Shown: positions 12,161 through 24,885 of the stretch, piece by piece
How the letters are laid out: every line of letters begins with the position of its first letter
Numbering within the stretch: position 1 is the first letter of the stretch
Assembly: GCA_947095585.1 (NCBI GenBank)
Contig: OX352763.1
Span: forward strand, 37,126,010 to 37,190,009
Reading direction: 5' to 3'
DNA from: Nephrocerus scutellatus
Taxonomy: Eukaryota > Arthropoda > Insecta > Diptera > Pipunculidae
Length of the DNA stretch: 64,000 nt
The notes under the pieces: generated by a model
Database searches by the model: none
What the model was told of the DNA's origin: nothing
What the model saw: only the letters and a program-made list of their open reading frames with translations
Made by a program: the position numbers and the translations under genes

Positions 12161-13559
12161 CGATTATTACCAAATAATAAAAGACTGTGTGACGATTTTC
12201 GATGTTTGTATATATAAAAGTTTGAACCGGAAAAACGAATGGAATGTCAATCCAATCAATCAGCAATCAGCGCCACGCTGTGAAATATTGGGATAGCAGA
12301 AGAAGAACGCGTGGTGGGTGGAGTCGATAGGCCAAGCGAGCACTCACAAGCTAGAATGTTATGCTCATCTTTCCCTCCAGTTAGCTATACCGAATTAATT
12401 GGAATAATGTCGTCCATGTCAAGTATATTAAGGATACTTCCTTCGACGGGAATACATTTTGCTTATTCTTCTATAATATAGAATTAAAGCTCTATCATTG
12501 ATTTATATTAATTTAAAAATATGTATATGTATATATTAAAATTTATTATCGTTATAAGCTGCAAAAATGTAATTAAAAAAATTAAAAAAAAAATTTTCAA
12601 ATCCTAATAAAAATGGACTCCCACACGTCCATTTCTTTTTACAACGCGAATTTTTTTACTTTTTTACGGACGCGGCCGGAATCTTCAGTAAATGCATATT
12701 AAATTTTTTTTTTTATTTTTTTTAATTTTTTTTTATTTTTTTTTTATTTTTTTTTTTTTTTTTTATTTTTTTTTATTTTTCTTTATTTTTTTTTATTTTT
12801 CTTTATTTTTTTTTATTTTTCTTTATTTTTTTTATTTTTTTTTTTATTTTTTTTTTTATTTTTTTTTGAACTTAACAGATTTCTCCCAAGTGCTATATTC
12901 TTTAAGTTACATATTTACAAAAACTCGAAAAACTGTCTAAGTAACCTGTCACTTCCGGTTGTCAGATTTCCGTCTAAATCATCTGGCCCCTCACCACAGT
13001 TTATGTAAAAAGCTTAAATATGAATTTTTATCCCGATAAGTTCAGCCTTTTGGGTTGTATAGTGGACACAGACAGACAGAAAAAGATTTTTTTTTGCTTT
13101 TTCTGACTCAAGAGATACGGTAATGTGTATCCCGAGTTCGAAAATTTTCATGATTGCTATACTTTCACTATGTAAAAGAAAATAATACGAATATGTAGGT
13201 AAATGGGGTTTTTAAATTAGCACCCCTTAATTTCTGTTTCGGCTGTGTGTGAAGATAGCTGAGGTTTGTTTTAACGTTTTAGCTCGTCTGTACTTGCCAT
13301 TAATCGTGAAAACATAAACGCTTCTGCCAAGTTTGGAAAGTATCTAAAGTATCAAAGTTCACATTCGGTTGCATTAACTTTTTGTGCGCCGTACTAGTCG
13401 GGATAAACGAACAATTGGAACGTCTGGTGGAAAAGAGTCAACATAAATGCACTTGAGAGTGTTCCGGTGCCAACAAGGAAGGACTGTCTATAATATTAAG
13501 TATGCAGCCGCAAGTGTACTGTCCCAAATTCGTCGATTCCGCGTCGATCTCAGGTATTG
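12161..13559. other. AT-rich spacer with T tract
   Basis: Apart from the T-rich tract (12700-12868) no feature is recognised. 12950-13190 has the look of an old repeat tail (gacagacagacag, then gagttcgaaaattttcatg). Confidence 0.5.
12700..12868 (+). repeat. T-rich low-complexity tract
   Basis: Almost pure T with an A or C every 8-12 bases (ttttttattttt units). Not coding despite an open frame of Phe codons. Confidence 0.95.
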
Positions 13560-13804
13560 TGACCAATTTGTTGTGAATTTTGCTTATATTCATAAAAGAT
13601 TGCATTGACCCAAGAACTGAAGCCGAACGATAATTAACTGCGACGTTACTTCAGAGACCGGTCCTCAAACAAGAACGAAAACGATCCAGAGTTTCATCGC
13701 AAATCTTTCTCAGTGATGAAGCCCATTTCTGGCTGAACGACTTCATTAATAAGTCACATTTGTGCAAGTCAGCAGCTCGAAGCCATTCACAAAATTTGAC
13801 TTTT

Positions 13805-14180
13805 TGATGCAGGTTTTATACTGGAGGGGGCAATGCCCCATATTTCCTTTGCAATAACGCTGACAACGCAGTCACATGAAGATCGATAACAACAATTGCT
13901 GTATTGCTTTGGCTAATCCAGCTTGGCTTACAACAACAATCGCATAAGCATAAAGCCGAAAATAAATCCAAAAAGTTTTTAGTATTTAAAACTAAAGCCA
14001 TTTTATAGTTATAGCGCTCACCGTAAGGCGGTGATAAAGCAACATGAAGCCGAAGTAAATAAAAATGTTCAGGATTAAGGAAACCAAAGCCATTTTATAG
14101 TACTGGTGCTCACCGTGAGGCGGTAAAGCCAAAAGCTGTTGCTTTGTAAAGCCAAGCCGCCTTTGCCAAAGCAACGCAGC
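13805..14180. other. Unclassified insert inside the DD41D remnant
   Basis: No coding similarity recognised. It contains two diverged direct copies of a stretch reading aagccattttatagt followed by gctcaccgt and aggcggt (about 13995-14040 and 14090-14130), so it is itself internally repetitive. It lies between the DD41D 5' fragment and the SINE. Confidence 0.4.
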
Positions 14181-14445
14181 AAATATTTTGGCGCGAAAGA
14201 GCATTGCGGTACAGGGCCTAGCTTTTCGCGACCATTTGTGTTGTGCACGTTTATTTGTCACACAAAATGGAAGGGACCTACAATTTAATGCCGTATACGA
14301 ACGGCGAATTGAGAAGCTTTCCGTGACAACTTATTACTCTCGGATGTTTGTCAGACATTCGCGACGGTACTTTTGGGATTTCTGAAATTCGAACCATGAA
14401 CCTCCTGGTCAGAAGTCCATGCACTTATCCACTACCACGGCGCCC
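14181..14445 (-). mobile_element. SINE copy, minus strand
   Basis: Inverted copy: the head (minus strand) reads ggcgccgtggtagtggata, then catggacttctgaccagg and ggttcgaat; the body has the gagaagcttt/ccgtatacgaacgg region and the 3' end an A/T-rich tail. Mutations in the A box suggest it is older than the copy at 24597. It lies within a DD41D remnant. Confidence 0.87.
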
Positions 14446-14840
14446 ACTTTTGGAGATCGCTACCGGACCATGTTGGGTATGTTGAGCATACTTGGAGCAT
14501 ATTTGGTTCCAGGAAGAAGGCGAAGACATGACAGACAGCTGGTCAAACAATCGAGTTATGGAAGGCAAAGTTCAGTGACGGTATTATCTCCAGATATAGA
14601 GCCAGTCAATTGGCAGCCTCGTTCTTCTGATTTGGAGCGACTGGAAGTTTTTTTTTTGAGATGTGTCAACTCAATAGTAAACGATTTATACCAATAAGCA
14701 AGAGACACTTTAGACAACCTCACATTGCTCCATTTATACGAAAAAATCATGAAAAATTGGGTTTAGCGCATTCACTCGAGCAGTTGTTTCCGTGAGGAGC
14801 ATTTGAATGAAGAGCATTAGGGCATCGATTGTACTTGAAC

Positions 14841-17099
14841 ACCATTTTGATATCTTAAACACAATCTATTGTTTTTAATAAAGAAAATGGGGCGCTCTTA
14901 ATGAAACACACAATCTACTTGAATGTTAAAGCATAATGCGCAGCCGCCCCCATATGGATAGTGCCAAAACCGTCATTTTTCTCAAGAAAGAGCGCTGGCG
15001 AGTATATATTGAATGGAAAATAAATTTACAAGAGTAGATACTTACATTGTCATGTTTCTGAACAAATAATTTATCAAAAGCGATATAACCAACTACATAT
15101 ACTCCAACTTTACACTAATTAAGCAGTTTATTTCGAAATTTAAAAAGATTTTACGTTAATTAACGGAAGCATTTGCTGACAATCTAGTACCTGTGATCAT
15201 ATGATCACGCCAGAAGGATTTTGGTTAATAGTTAATATTTTTTTAAACGAAAGGTGCTTCATGTGTGCACCCGTATGAGAGATACTTTCTTCTGTCCCTC
15301 TATTTAAGAATGGCTGTGGTGTGAATTTGGTTCGTTCCCATCACTATCTAATAATGGTCATCGTCACGCACCGCACGCATAGTAAGCCGGAGCCAAAGCG
15401 AGAGAAAGTACTGCATACCTCTTCTTGCATTCAACCGACTTTCGCTCGTAAAATTAATCCAGTTCTGTCAGCACTGAACAACCCGACAATTTTCCGTCGT
15501 TGCATTACAGTTGCAGTTTCTGAGTAAAAAACAATTAAATTTTGACTCTAAGGAAAGACTTCTAAGTACGCGTCGGGCAACCAACCGCTTCTTTGTCATC
15601 TTTATTTGATTTGCCATTGCACAATACACACAGACACACACACACATTTTGTGAAGAGTTTTCATGAGACAATAATAATTTTTCACAGGAATTTTCAAGA
15701 ATCTTCATAGGCGCACACAGGAAATGCGTCAATAATGTGATGTGCACATAAACGCTGTGCGTGCACGATTTGTAGTGTAGTCTTTGGATGTCAGGGCCAA
15801 CAAATAACTTCACATGTAAATGTCCTGTCGTTTCTCCAGCAATGGAATCGCATCGCAATTAAATTGCAGTAAAACAACAAACAGCCTGGGTTCGCATTCC
15901 ATCACAATGTACAATTATATGCATCTCCTTTGATGAAGGCAGTCGTCCTCCACTCCTCATCCCCTACCAATTTGTTGCGTTTGTCTCCTTGTACAACACC
16001 GATATTGTCGCCGCCTGACGCGCCACAGCCTGTTGCGCATGCCGCATGTGAGCTGAATTTTTAATCGAAGTCATAAACATTTTTATGAATGAACGAACAA
16101 AAGTCGCCTTTGCGCATTGGCGAGGATGCGATGGGGTTGAAAAATTGTCTGGCCCAATGTGTTCTGGTGCATCCATCCCATTCTTAGTTTGCATAAATTC
16201 CAAAATATGCGCCAACAATCAACATGTGGTGTGTAGTACTACTCCTGCTCATGTTCTGTAGCTAATCCGACAGTTTGTGTCTGTGTGATATGATGAGAAA
16301 CGATGATGATGAGAAACACTAAGCGGAAGGACCCAGACGTCAGACACTTGAATATGCCTCCAGATGATGGATTATGCATACTACTACCGCACACTATGAA
16401 TTTTCTATCACGGATCAATGGTAGGGAGTAGATACATTTGCAAATGTTGGCTTTTGTATGGAAAATGTCACGTATCATAATTCTGGTTGGATTACAACCT
16501 GTTGATTTGTCGAGTTGGCTATTATGTGGAAAGAAGATCGTATCCTAAACGAATATAGAAACAACCAGACTTACTTACTACTGCTCCTGTTTCATTCAAG
16601 TTCAATTGTTACGAGAAAAAAAAGTTTTACGCGTTTTTTGTCGTTTATTGAAAGAATCAATGGACAAGTTCTAAACTAAAACTACTGAAAACAAATAAAA
16701 ATACTTAGAGGGTAACTTTTACTGACAACATTTCTTGGTCGACGCATCTATTTTAAGGGCTTGGAACATTCAAAAATTAAAAAACGTCCAATTTTATGAG
16801 AAACAAAAATATCCTCCATTCATGAGTAAACACGAAATGTTATGAAGCAGCCGCAAAAGGTCTTCAGTGAATTGCTATGCCAATGTGTGGGGCTATTCAA
16901 ACAGAAAAATTGCATTGATTCTTTTTAAAAAGTATGCCAGAGCTTTTAAGAGGGATACAGTCGGCTTATGCACGTTCTGTAACCTTGACGCCATACAATA
17001 TATATTTCATTAAATTGTTGGAGTAAGTCCTATATTTCAAGCATAGAGGAGAGGAGACAATTTCTTGGGAGTGCTGAACTGAACTTGACTCCTTAGAAA
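14841..17099. other. Mostly unique DNA
   Basis: No coding similarity recognised. Holds a perfect 16-bp palindrome GTGATCATATGATCAC at 15193-15208 and a short (CA)n run near 15630. 15.3-16.6 kb is repeat-poor. Confidence 0.5.
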
Positions 17100-18990
17100 T
17101 CTATGTTATCTATCTTATCTATCTTAACTATCCTAACTATCCTAACTATCCTAACTATCCTAACTATCCTAACTATCCTAACTATCCTAACTATCCTAAC
17201 TATCCTAACTATCCTAACTATCCTAACTATCCTAACTATCCTAACTATCCTAACTATCCTAACTATCCTAACTATCCTAACTATCCTAACTATCCTAACT
17301 ATCCTAACTATCCTAACTATCCTAACTATCCTAACTATCCTAACTATCCTAACTATCCTAACTATCCTAACTATCCTAACTATCCTAACTATCCTAACTA
17401 TCCTAACTATCCTAACTATCCTAACTATCCTAACTATCCTAACTATCCTAACTATCCTAACTATCCTAACTATCCTAACTATCCTAACTATCCTAACTAT
17501 CCTAACTATCCTAACTATCCTAACTATCCTAACTATATTATCTATCTTATCTATCTTATCTATCTTATCTATCTTATCTATCTTATCTATCTTATCTATC
17601 TTATCTATTTTATCTATTTTATCTATCTTATCTATCTTATTTATCTTATCTATCTTATCTATCTTATCTATCTTATCTATCTTATCTATCTTATCTATCG
17701 TATCTATCTTATCTATCTTATCTATCTTATCTATCTTATCTATCTTATCTATCTTATCTATCTTATCTATCTTATCTATCTTATCTATCTTATCTATCTT
17801 ATCTATCTTATCTATCTTATCTATCTTATCTATCTTATCTATCTTATCTATCTTATCTATCTTATCTATCTTATCTATCTTATCTATCTTATCTATCTTA
17901 ACTATCTTCTCTATCTTATCTATATTATCTATATTATCTATTTTATCTATCTTATCTCTTAACTATCTTATCTATCTTATCTATCTTATCTATCTTATCT
18001 ATCTTATCTATCTTATCTATCTTATCTATCTTATCTATCTTATCTATCTTATCTATCTTATCTATCTTATCTATCTTATCTATCTTATATATCTTATCTA
18101 TCTTATCTATCTTATCTATTTTATCTATCTTATCTCTTAACTATCTTATCTATCTTATCTATCTTATCTATCTTATCTATCTTATCTATCTTATCTATCT
18201 TATCTATCTTATCTATTTTATCTATTTTATCTATCTTATCTATCTTATCTATCTTATTTATCTTATCTATCTTATCTATCTTATCTATCTTATCTATCGT
18301 ATCTATCGTATCTATCTTATCTATCTTAGCTATCTTATCTATCTTATCTATCTTATCTATCTTATCTATCTTATCTATCTTATCTATATTATCTATCTTA
18401 TCTATCTTATCTATCTTATCTATCTTATCTATCTTATCTATCTTATCTATCTTATCTATCTTATCTATCTTATCTATCTTATCTATCTTATCTATCTTAT
18501 CTATCTTATCTATCTTATCTATCTTATCTATCTTATCTATTTTATCTATTTTATCTATCTTATCTATCTTATTTATCTTATCTATCTTATCTATCTTATC
18601 TATCTTATCTATCTTATCTATCTTATCTATCTTATCTATCTTATCTATCTTATCTGTCTTATCTATCTTATCTATCGTATCTATCTTATCTATCTTATCT
18701 ATCTTATCTATCTTATCTATCTTATCTATCTTATCTATCTTATATATCTTATCTATCTTATCTATCTTATCTATCTTATCTATCTTATCTATCTTATCTA
18801 TCTTATCTATCTTATCTATCTTATCTATCTTATCTATCTTATCTATCTTAACTATCTTAACTATCTTCTCTATCTTATCTATATTATCTATATTATCTAT
18901 TTTATCTATCTTATCTCTTAACTATCTTATCTATCTTATCTATCTTATCTATCTTATCTATCTTATCTATCTTAACTATCTTATCTATTG
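17100..18990 (+). repeat. 9-bp satellite: AACTATCCT block then TTATCTATC block
   Basis: 17121-17535 is an almost perfect array of AACTATCCT; at about 17536 it switches to TTATCTATC units to 18990 with rare variants. Variant units recur in the same order (ctattttatctatttt near 17605, 18213 and 18538; cttatctcttaactatc near 17950, 18133 and 18913; aactatcttctctatc near 17900 and 18855), so blocks of hundreds of bp were duplicated. On the minus strand most units contain GATAGATAA. The long open frame through it is an artefact of the 9-bp period. Confidence 0.95.
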
Positions 18991-21900
18991 TTTAATTATA
19001 AGCAATACAAAATAAATTACAACAATGTAAATACGTCGTGCCCCTATTGTTGAGCCGACACTTATTAATAATAGTTATAAGTTTAGTTTTAAGTCAAAAT
19101 TGTATATTACCTAAATGTTTTAATAAAATATCTTAATCTAGCTAATAGCAGTAAAAAAAACTCTTCCATGTGAAATGTCTTTTTTTAGCTTTTCTTGAAT
19201 TTCTGCTTGAATATTAGTTACCAAATCTATCTAGGTGCACTTCGTTGCGGTAAATGGTGCTGCCACAAACCTCATGCAGATTCTCAGATTATCTAAGAAT
19301 TCTTTACAACTCTATTAACCTTTTCAATGGGAAACCCTAGACAAGTGGAGGATCACTTTATTTCAATGCAAAACAATAAAAAAACAGATTCGTTAACAAA
19401 ATTGTAACTAAAATAAAGTCATTTGAGACATCTTCATGGGAACGTAAACTACAAATTAGCATACTAAACGGCGCTATAAGCCTCGTGTAATTAACAAATT
19501 GGCAAGAAATATAAATCATAACCAGATGAACGATGCCAAAAAACCAATTAAGAGTTCGTTAGAGCCAAAAAGGGGGGCATCATCGAAACAATTTACGCGA
19601 AAAATTGCCACAAAAGGAAAACAACTCAGTCAGTCACAGACATTCTGCGACATAAACAATAAAAGAAAAGAAAAAAGAACCCAAAAGCTGAGGGAGAATT
19701 TGATTTGAAGCAGCTGGAACAGCAGTGGTTAACAACGCTAATGACCGACCGACCGAAAAAGACAATAGAATACTGAATATTTTTAATGTTTCATTCACTT
19801 TGGCTATTAATAATCGAGTGTGGTCTATAAAAGAGGCAGGAAAGGTTCTTTCAATTTTAATGTTTTTCTCTTTTTTTTTAAAGAACATCGCAGCTAGGTA
19901 CTCATTTTCAACAGAAAGACCTGTCATAAAGCGGCCGCAAGGGTCAAACAGCAGCTGAGAATACACATAGATACACCGCAATGGGTACAAAGGGGTTAAT
20001 TGGATCAAGAGAGTATTACAAACACTTCCAAGTCGAAATTAAAAGAGAGATATAAAAACATCCACAGACAGCGTACGTGCAGACACTTTGCGATTTACTG
20101 CACGAGAAGAAATCTCCGATCAGTGGTAAAATGTCAGTTTTGGATTCATTTTTGAATGTCGTTTTTTGCTTCCTCCTCGCCCAGCTGGAGAGTGGGGGTT
20201 CACCTCACCATCATCATCATCATCATATCATGGAGAAAATAAGCTCAGCGGACAACAAAGACCGGCTCGCTCGGTCATCAACTTAAACAGCGGACTCGAA
20301 TTGCAGATTATTACACACATACACACACATGCTAATAAACAACATTCACACACCCACACACACACACTGACAACACACTTTGCGGAGAATTTGTTTCTTG
20401 ATCTTTTATTTTTTTTGGACTTTAGTCGACACCGCGCTAACACACGTACGTGCAATGTGGCTACTCCAGCTTTATAGCAAAAAGGAAGTGAAATCGGGGG
20501 ACAGCAGTACGCACGCACAACAATGGCTGCTGCTTAACGGCAGGCGGATCACAAGGCAGAGCAGAAGGAAAATCGGAAGGCAGTCAGGCAGGGGCCAAGC
20601 TTAAAAGCAAAGTCAGCAAAATCCAAACCCAAAAACGACGATATTTTGCGTTCCATATTGTGCTGTGCTGTGCCACTGCCGGTGCCGGACGTCGGCGACG
20701 GTCACTCGGACGAAACGTCTCTTGTTATTTTTCTTAAACGAATGCCGCCGCCATCACGGCCGCCGTCTTACAGAATCATTAAATAGCATCGCCAGCATCT
20801 CCGAAAACACAACAACCCAGCAGCTCAGTATATCAGGCCATAACCATAGCCAGAGCCAAACACCAAAAGCAAAACAAGTAAGTTCCAGGAATTCGATCAT
20901 CTCGCAATCACTCGCTCAGTCGGCGAAGGCATTCCCAGGCCCGGCCAGGCTAACAACAACAAATGAAATATATTATCAACAAGAGTGCAAATACGAGAAG
21001 AAGAATAAGATGATGATGATGATGTTGAAGAATGAAGAATGAGGAATGTATCTAGATACAAGGTATATGTAGTATTAATGTGTAACTACATACATCAGCT
21101 GAATATATGACATCGCGCTGAGGTACGTACGTACAATACCTATCCGGGGGTCTTCTTATGTACAGGTCGTCGCTGACTGCTCTCTCTATATCTATGTATA
21201 TCTATATTATATCATCGACTGAGGCTTAAAATGAGCAGGGAAAAGGTGTGCGTTTGCATATTTATTTAAGGACTTGAAATTGCACAAAGGAAGCGCAAAC
21301 GAAAGGGCCTCTCGACTCTCCACCAGTGTAAATGCATTACAGCAGCAGGTAGGTACGGCTTAAGTGAGTAGAATGCATCTAAAGATACAATTTAAACGTT
21401 TTCCACTAGAATGCAAATTAAAAAATCCAGAAAGAAAGATAGGAACAATCCTATCCAGACCCAAAGAAATTAAGTAGGTCTAGATAGGAAGGAACATTTT
21501 TGTCCAAATGGCATATTTTAAAGCCTAAAAATGATGATTGGAATTCTGTATATATAGAAGAAATTAGTGGCTAGTAGGTGGAAATCCACCGGTAATTTAT
21601 TTTCCGTAAGCGACATTTACTTATCGAAAGAGTTGTACCATACGCCGAATTCTCTAAGAGACAGTACAATAGACGCTCGATAAAGTGAACAATTGTAACT
21701 GGATTGTTTATAATATCGAGCGGAGGGGTTTCTCAGTAAATCGTAACAAATAAAATGTTGACTGACTGCAAACTGCGTAAAACTGCAAAATGTATCTACG
21801 AGGTTAATAGAGAAGAAAAATTAGATCCGAGTTTGAACCAGTTGTGGTGAGTCAACTCTGGATTAAATGAATATATGTGACATATTTTGAAATAGCAAGC

Positions 21901-22424
21901 GAGAAGGATTCTGGATAGGAGATAGTACAATGAGTATGCTTCATGCCGCAAGGTGGGTAAGCGCGGGGTTGGACTTAGCTCCACAATACGTTTACACTAT
22001 ATATCATGTTTTATTTTCCTGACATTTTCTGGTAGTGTACCAATTTAAATCAGCACTCTTGCTTTCAAAACTAATGCTGCACTGAAAAACTATTTCATGC
22101 GTTAAATCGAGATTAATTTAAGTCCGGAGTTGGTTAATTCTGATTTAACTCAGAAAAAAACCGGCGCTAAGAGAATTATTTAACATAAATTTTAGGCAAA
22201 CTTATTTACTCCATAGAGTACCCTTGGTAATAACTTGGCAGCACCCAACGTTCGGCCGCCACGAAACGTCAAAAAAGAAAAAAAAAGATGGATAAATACT
22301 CGTATTGCAATCATCGGTGCAAAAATCCTAAAGAACGTTTTTCATGTTTACTCCACTTGGATAATTTACTTGTCCGATGTTAACTACAGAGCGAGACTAT
22401 TCAGTTTTATTCATAATATTTAAC
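18991..22424. other. Repeat-poor island, function unknown
   Basis: 19.5-21.1 kb has open but simple-sequence frames, (CAT)n at 20207-20226, (CA)n near 20310-20370 and text typical of fly 5' UTR or enhancer DNA. No promoter or exon can be fixed from sequence alone. Confidence 0.45.
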
Positions 22425-22570
22425 CCAAAAGTATGCAATGAAATGTAACGATTGTTGCAATATTTATTAAAAGATTAAACACTAAAAGTATGCAATGAAA
22501 TAGAATGATTGTTGCAATATTTATTAATGCTTTAGATCTAAAAGTATACAATGAAATATAAACAATTTAG
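22425..22570 (+). repeat. Family D tandem repeat (~57 bp), short array
   Basis: Three units of aaaagtatgcaatgaaat, gattgttgcaatatttatta and a variable linker. Same unit as at 29600-30010. Confidence 0.8.
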
Positions 22571-22965
22571 ATGAAAATATAAATTTTGCCAACATGCTGA
22601 GACACTTTTCTATTAAATGAAATATCACCCAAAGCTGTACAATATAAAGAAAGCCAATATAAATGTAAAATCGGAATAGAATTACAGTCAACTTTCGATA
22701 AATCGAATAAAATTAAATATAAAAAAATTATTTGCAGGCGTTTTTGAATTAAAGTTTTCAGGAATTTTTTATTAAATTAAATTTGTATTTCACGTTTGCA
22801 TTTATGTAATCAATCTGACTGGTAGAAGCCGAGATATACGAGTTTTTACCAAAAACTTTCCACCACTACTAATATGTACTATACTACTACTATAGACACC
22901 AGGGCTAATGTATTCTGCTATGCGATTGACTACACACACCCGTGGGTGTATATTTAGTTGTAATT
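22571..22965. other. AT-rich spacer
   Basis: Contains a partial family C-like phrase (ggtagaagccgagatatacg, near 22820); otherwise nothing. Confidence 0.5.
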
Positions 22966-23276
22966 CAGCCTAAAGACTAATTTATCTTAGAAGCCTAATA
23001 GTATACAGCGTGAAATGTAGGTCTTTCGTTTATAAGCGATAGGTCATTCAATCATAAGCGATAGACTGAAAAAACCACATTTTGCTTGCAAACGTTTAGG
23101 CTTAAAAAAATCAATAGTGATGCGTAGATTGAGTATTTTTTTCAGTTTTTCTCCCCTATGAATGAAAAAATTACGCCACCGCTAGCCGAGCGCTAACCAA
23201 TTGTTCTAAAATAAGTCTTATCAAATTTTAACTGGTAGAAGCCGAAATATACGACACGGCAAACAAACGTACAAAT
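22966..23276 (+). repeat. Family C dispersed repeat, copy 1
   Basis: About 310 bp reading cagcctaaagactaatttat, ttcataagcgataggtcatt-like text, aggcttaaaaaaatca, gaatgaaaaaattacgccac, gccgagcgctaaccaattgt and gaagccgaaatatacgacac. Matches 58808-59142 over its full length. Confidence 0.85.
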
Positions 23277-23329
23277 GAATATAAGCTTCGTCTTTCGGGC
23301 TCACAATCAAAAGTACATATGTCTACTTT

Positions 23330-24530
23330 CGTAGTGTATCTCAGCAGCAGTGGGCTGAGAACGAATTTTTTCGCTGTGTTTACATATGCACGTGTCCACA
23401 GGCCAGCAATTCTGGCACTGAGCGAAACTCATGTATTTGAGAATTCGGATACTTCGGATTTAAATCCGCCCCTAGTTTTTCCCCCGGCGATGAATCTCAA
23501 TTTATGTCCTATCTATCTTTTCAACCACTCAATTCAAATTGTATTGGACGGTTTCAAGTCTAAAACATCACATAAATGCTGGCGTTCCCCAGGGCTCTGT
23601 TTTGTCTCCGAAACTCTTTCTCATTTTTATTAATGGTCTTTGTCTATCTATTACTTCTAATCCAATTCATACTTTCGGATCACTCTCAGCTTCTCATATA
23701 AGTTTGACGAACGTCTATCCACCTCTCAAACACCTACGTATGTTAAGCACGTTAAGTTCTGACCTTGACAGCATAATTAGACGGGAAGAAAACAATCGAG
23801 TAGAGTTTAATGCTTCTTAAACCTAACGCTGTCTCCTGTCGTCCAAGCGACTCCTAAATCCCATGCCATTATCCATGAATGGCACTTGCATCGAAGAAAC
23901 GAAAAACTAGCAATTCTCGGTAAGGGCGTTAACGACAAGTTTCGTTGGAATGACCACATATTCACCGTCGCCAAAAATGCTGCGAAATGTTTAAGTTTTC
24001 TAACACGATGCAAGAAATATTTTACTCCCTCTGATCTGGGAACTATCTACTAGGCTTTTATTCGCCATAAACTTGAGTACAATTGTCATATCTGATCTGG
24101 TGCACCTAAAACTACCTTGCATCAGCTAAATAAAATACAAAAACTTGCGATAAAACTTATCAGTGACGCAAACATTGCGAAATAAATAGATTCGCGTGAA
24201 CACCTCAGGAACGTATCCTGATTGTCACTATAGTATCGCTTCTTCCAACAGTGGTGCTCCAGAGAAATAGTCAGTTGCATACCACCTGTCCTTGAATTAA
24301 AGCGCAATACTCAAGGCGCTCTAAATGCTCATCAGTTTACCCTCAAGCCCTTCTTCGTACAGTTAAATTCAGAGATTCGTTCTTCAGCCGTACAACACGT
24401 ATGTGGAATGCTCTGCCAAGCTCTGTCTTTCCACATCGCTATGGTCCACAGGCATTCAAGACACAAGCTCATAGACATCTCCTCTTTTCTCCACCTAACG
24501 ACCACGCTGTACCAAGCAAATAGCCGAGCA
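23330..24530 (+). mobile_element. jockey/CR1-type LINE remnant with internal deletion
   Basis: Begins in the endonuclease region (VHRPAILALSETHVFE), then jumps to VLDGFKSKTSH, NAGVPQGSVLSPKLFLIFIN (RT motif, about 23575-23640), NRVEFNAS, KNAAKCLSFLTRCKKYFTPS-like pieces and ends with RDSFFSRTTRMWNALPSSVF, the conserved 3' block of such LINEs. The YADD segment is degraded. Multiple frameshifts and stops. The full-length SINE lies less than 100 bp downstream. Confidence 0.83.
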
Positions 24531-24596
24531 TTGCGAGGGTACGAACCCCCTACACGTGGGCAAATTTTAAAAAAAATACATACGTACACGTAATAC

Positions 24597-24885
24597 GTGG
24601 GAGCCGTGGCTCAGTGGATAGGAGCATGGACTTCTGAGCAGGGAGTTCGTGGTTCGAATCCCAGTAACACCAAAGTATTTTTCACGGTGTCCCACCTCTC
24701 GCGAAAGTTTGACAAACGTCCGAGAGTAATAACTTGTCACGGAAAGCTTCTCAATTCGCCGTTCGGAGCCGGCATTAAATTGTAGGTCCCTCCATTTGTG
24801 TGCAAAAATATGCATGCTCAACACAAAATGGTTGCGAGAGCCAGGCCTTGGACCGCATGGTCTGTCGCGCCGGTATTATTATTAA
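24597..24885 (+). mobile_element. tRNA-derived SINE, full-length with target duplication
   Basis: A 289-bp element with an RNA polymerase III promoter in its first 65 bp, a unique 3' body and a short (TAT/ATT)n tail. It is flanked by perfect 9-bp direct repeats ACGTAATAC at 24588-24596 and 24886-24894, the hallmark of LINE-mediated insertion. The head resembles a tRNA, perhaps tRNA-Arg(TCT), because of the gacttctgagcag anticodon region; that match is tentative. Three other copies lie at 4366-4572, 14181-14445 and 28633-28882. It lies just downstream of a LINE remnant and opposite to CycD transcription. Confidence 0.9.
24607..24661 (+). promoter_or_regulatory. Pol III A box and B box of the SINE
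   Basis: A box TGGCTCAGTGG at 24607-24617 and B box GGTTCGAATCC at 24651-24661. Both match consensus and the spacing (33 bp) is typical of tRNA-type internal promoters. Confidence 0.88.

Larger units (their letters stand above)
13560..14840 (+). mobile_element. Degenerate DD41D transposon remnant, split by insertion
   Basis: The 5' part reads in frame pieces TQELKPND and DPEFHRKSFLSDEAHFWLND (about 13605-13760), the first catalytic Asp region of a DD41D transposase. The 3' part resumes at about 14446 with GDRYRTMLGM, PVNWQPRSSDLE and, later, EKIMKNWV (to about 14800). Between them lies about 640 bp of foreign DNA that includes a SINE on the opposite strand. Frameshifts and stops throughout show it is dead. 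It is a different sub-lineage from the intact copy, being closer to elements with SDEAHFWLN. Confidence 0.8.

Noticed and set aside
12692..12940. Open frame of mostly Phe
   Set aside because: Translation of a T-rich tract.
17121..17535. Telomere-type repeat
   Set aside because: The unit is AACTATCCT, not TTAGG or a related telomeric unit, and flies lack simple telomerase repeats as far as I know.
17103..18140. 345-codon open frame of repeating Thr/Ser-Ile-Leu and Tyr-Leu-Ile
   Set aside because: It is an arithmetic consequence of a stop-free 9-bp repeat; no start context, no non-repeat protein sequence, and variants are not codon-biased.
20207..20230. Hexahistidine tag from vector contamination (six CAT codons)
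   Set aside because: A short (CAT)n microsatellite in unique fly-like DNA with no vector sequence beside it; other CAT runs occur at 36.5 kb.
20665..21042. 125-codon plus-strand gene
   Set aside because: Gln/Ser/Met-rich simple composition ending in a GAT/ATG triplet run; looks like UTR or intronic DNA.
24597..24670. Functional tRNA gene
   Set aside because: A and B boxes are good, but the 3' side does not close a tRNA acceptor stem, and the sequence continues into a 200-bp body repeated elsewhere; it is a SINE head.
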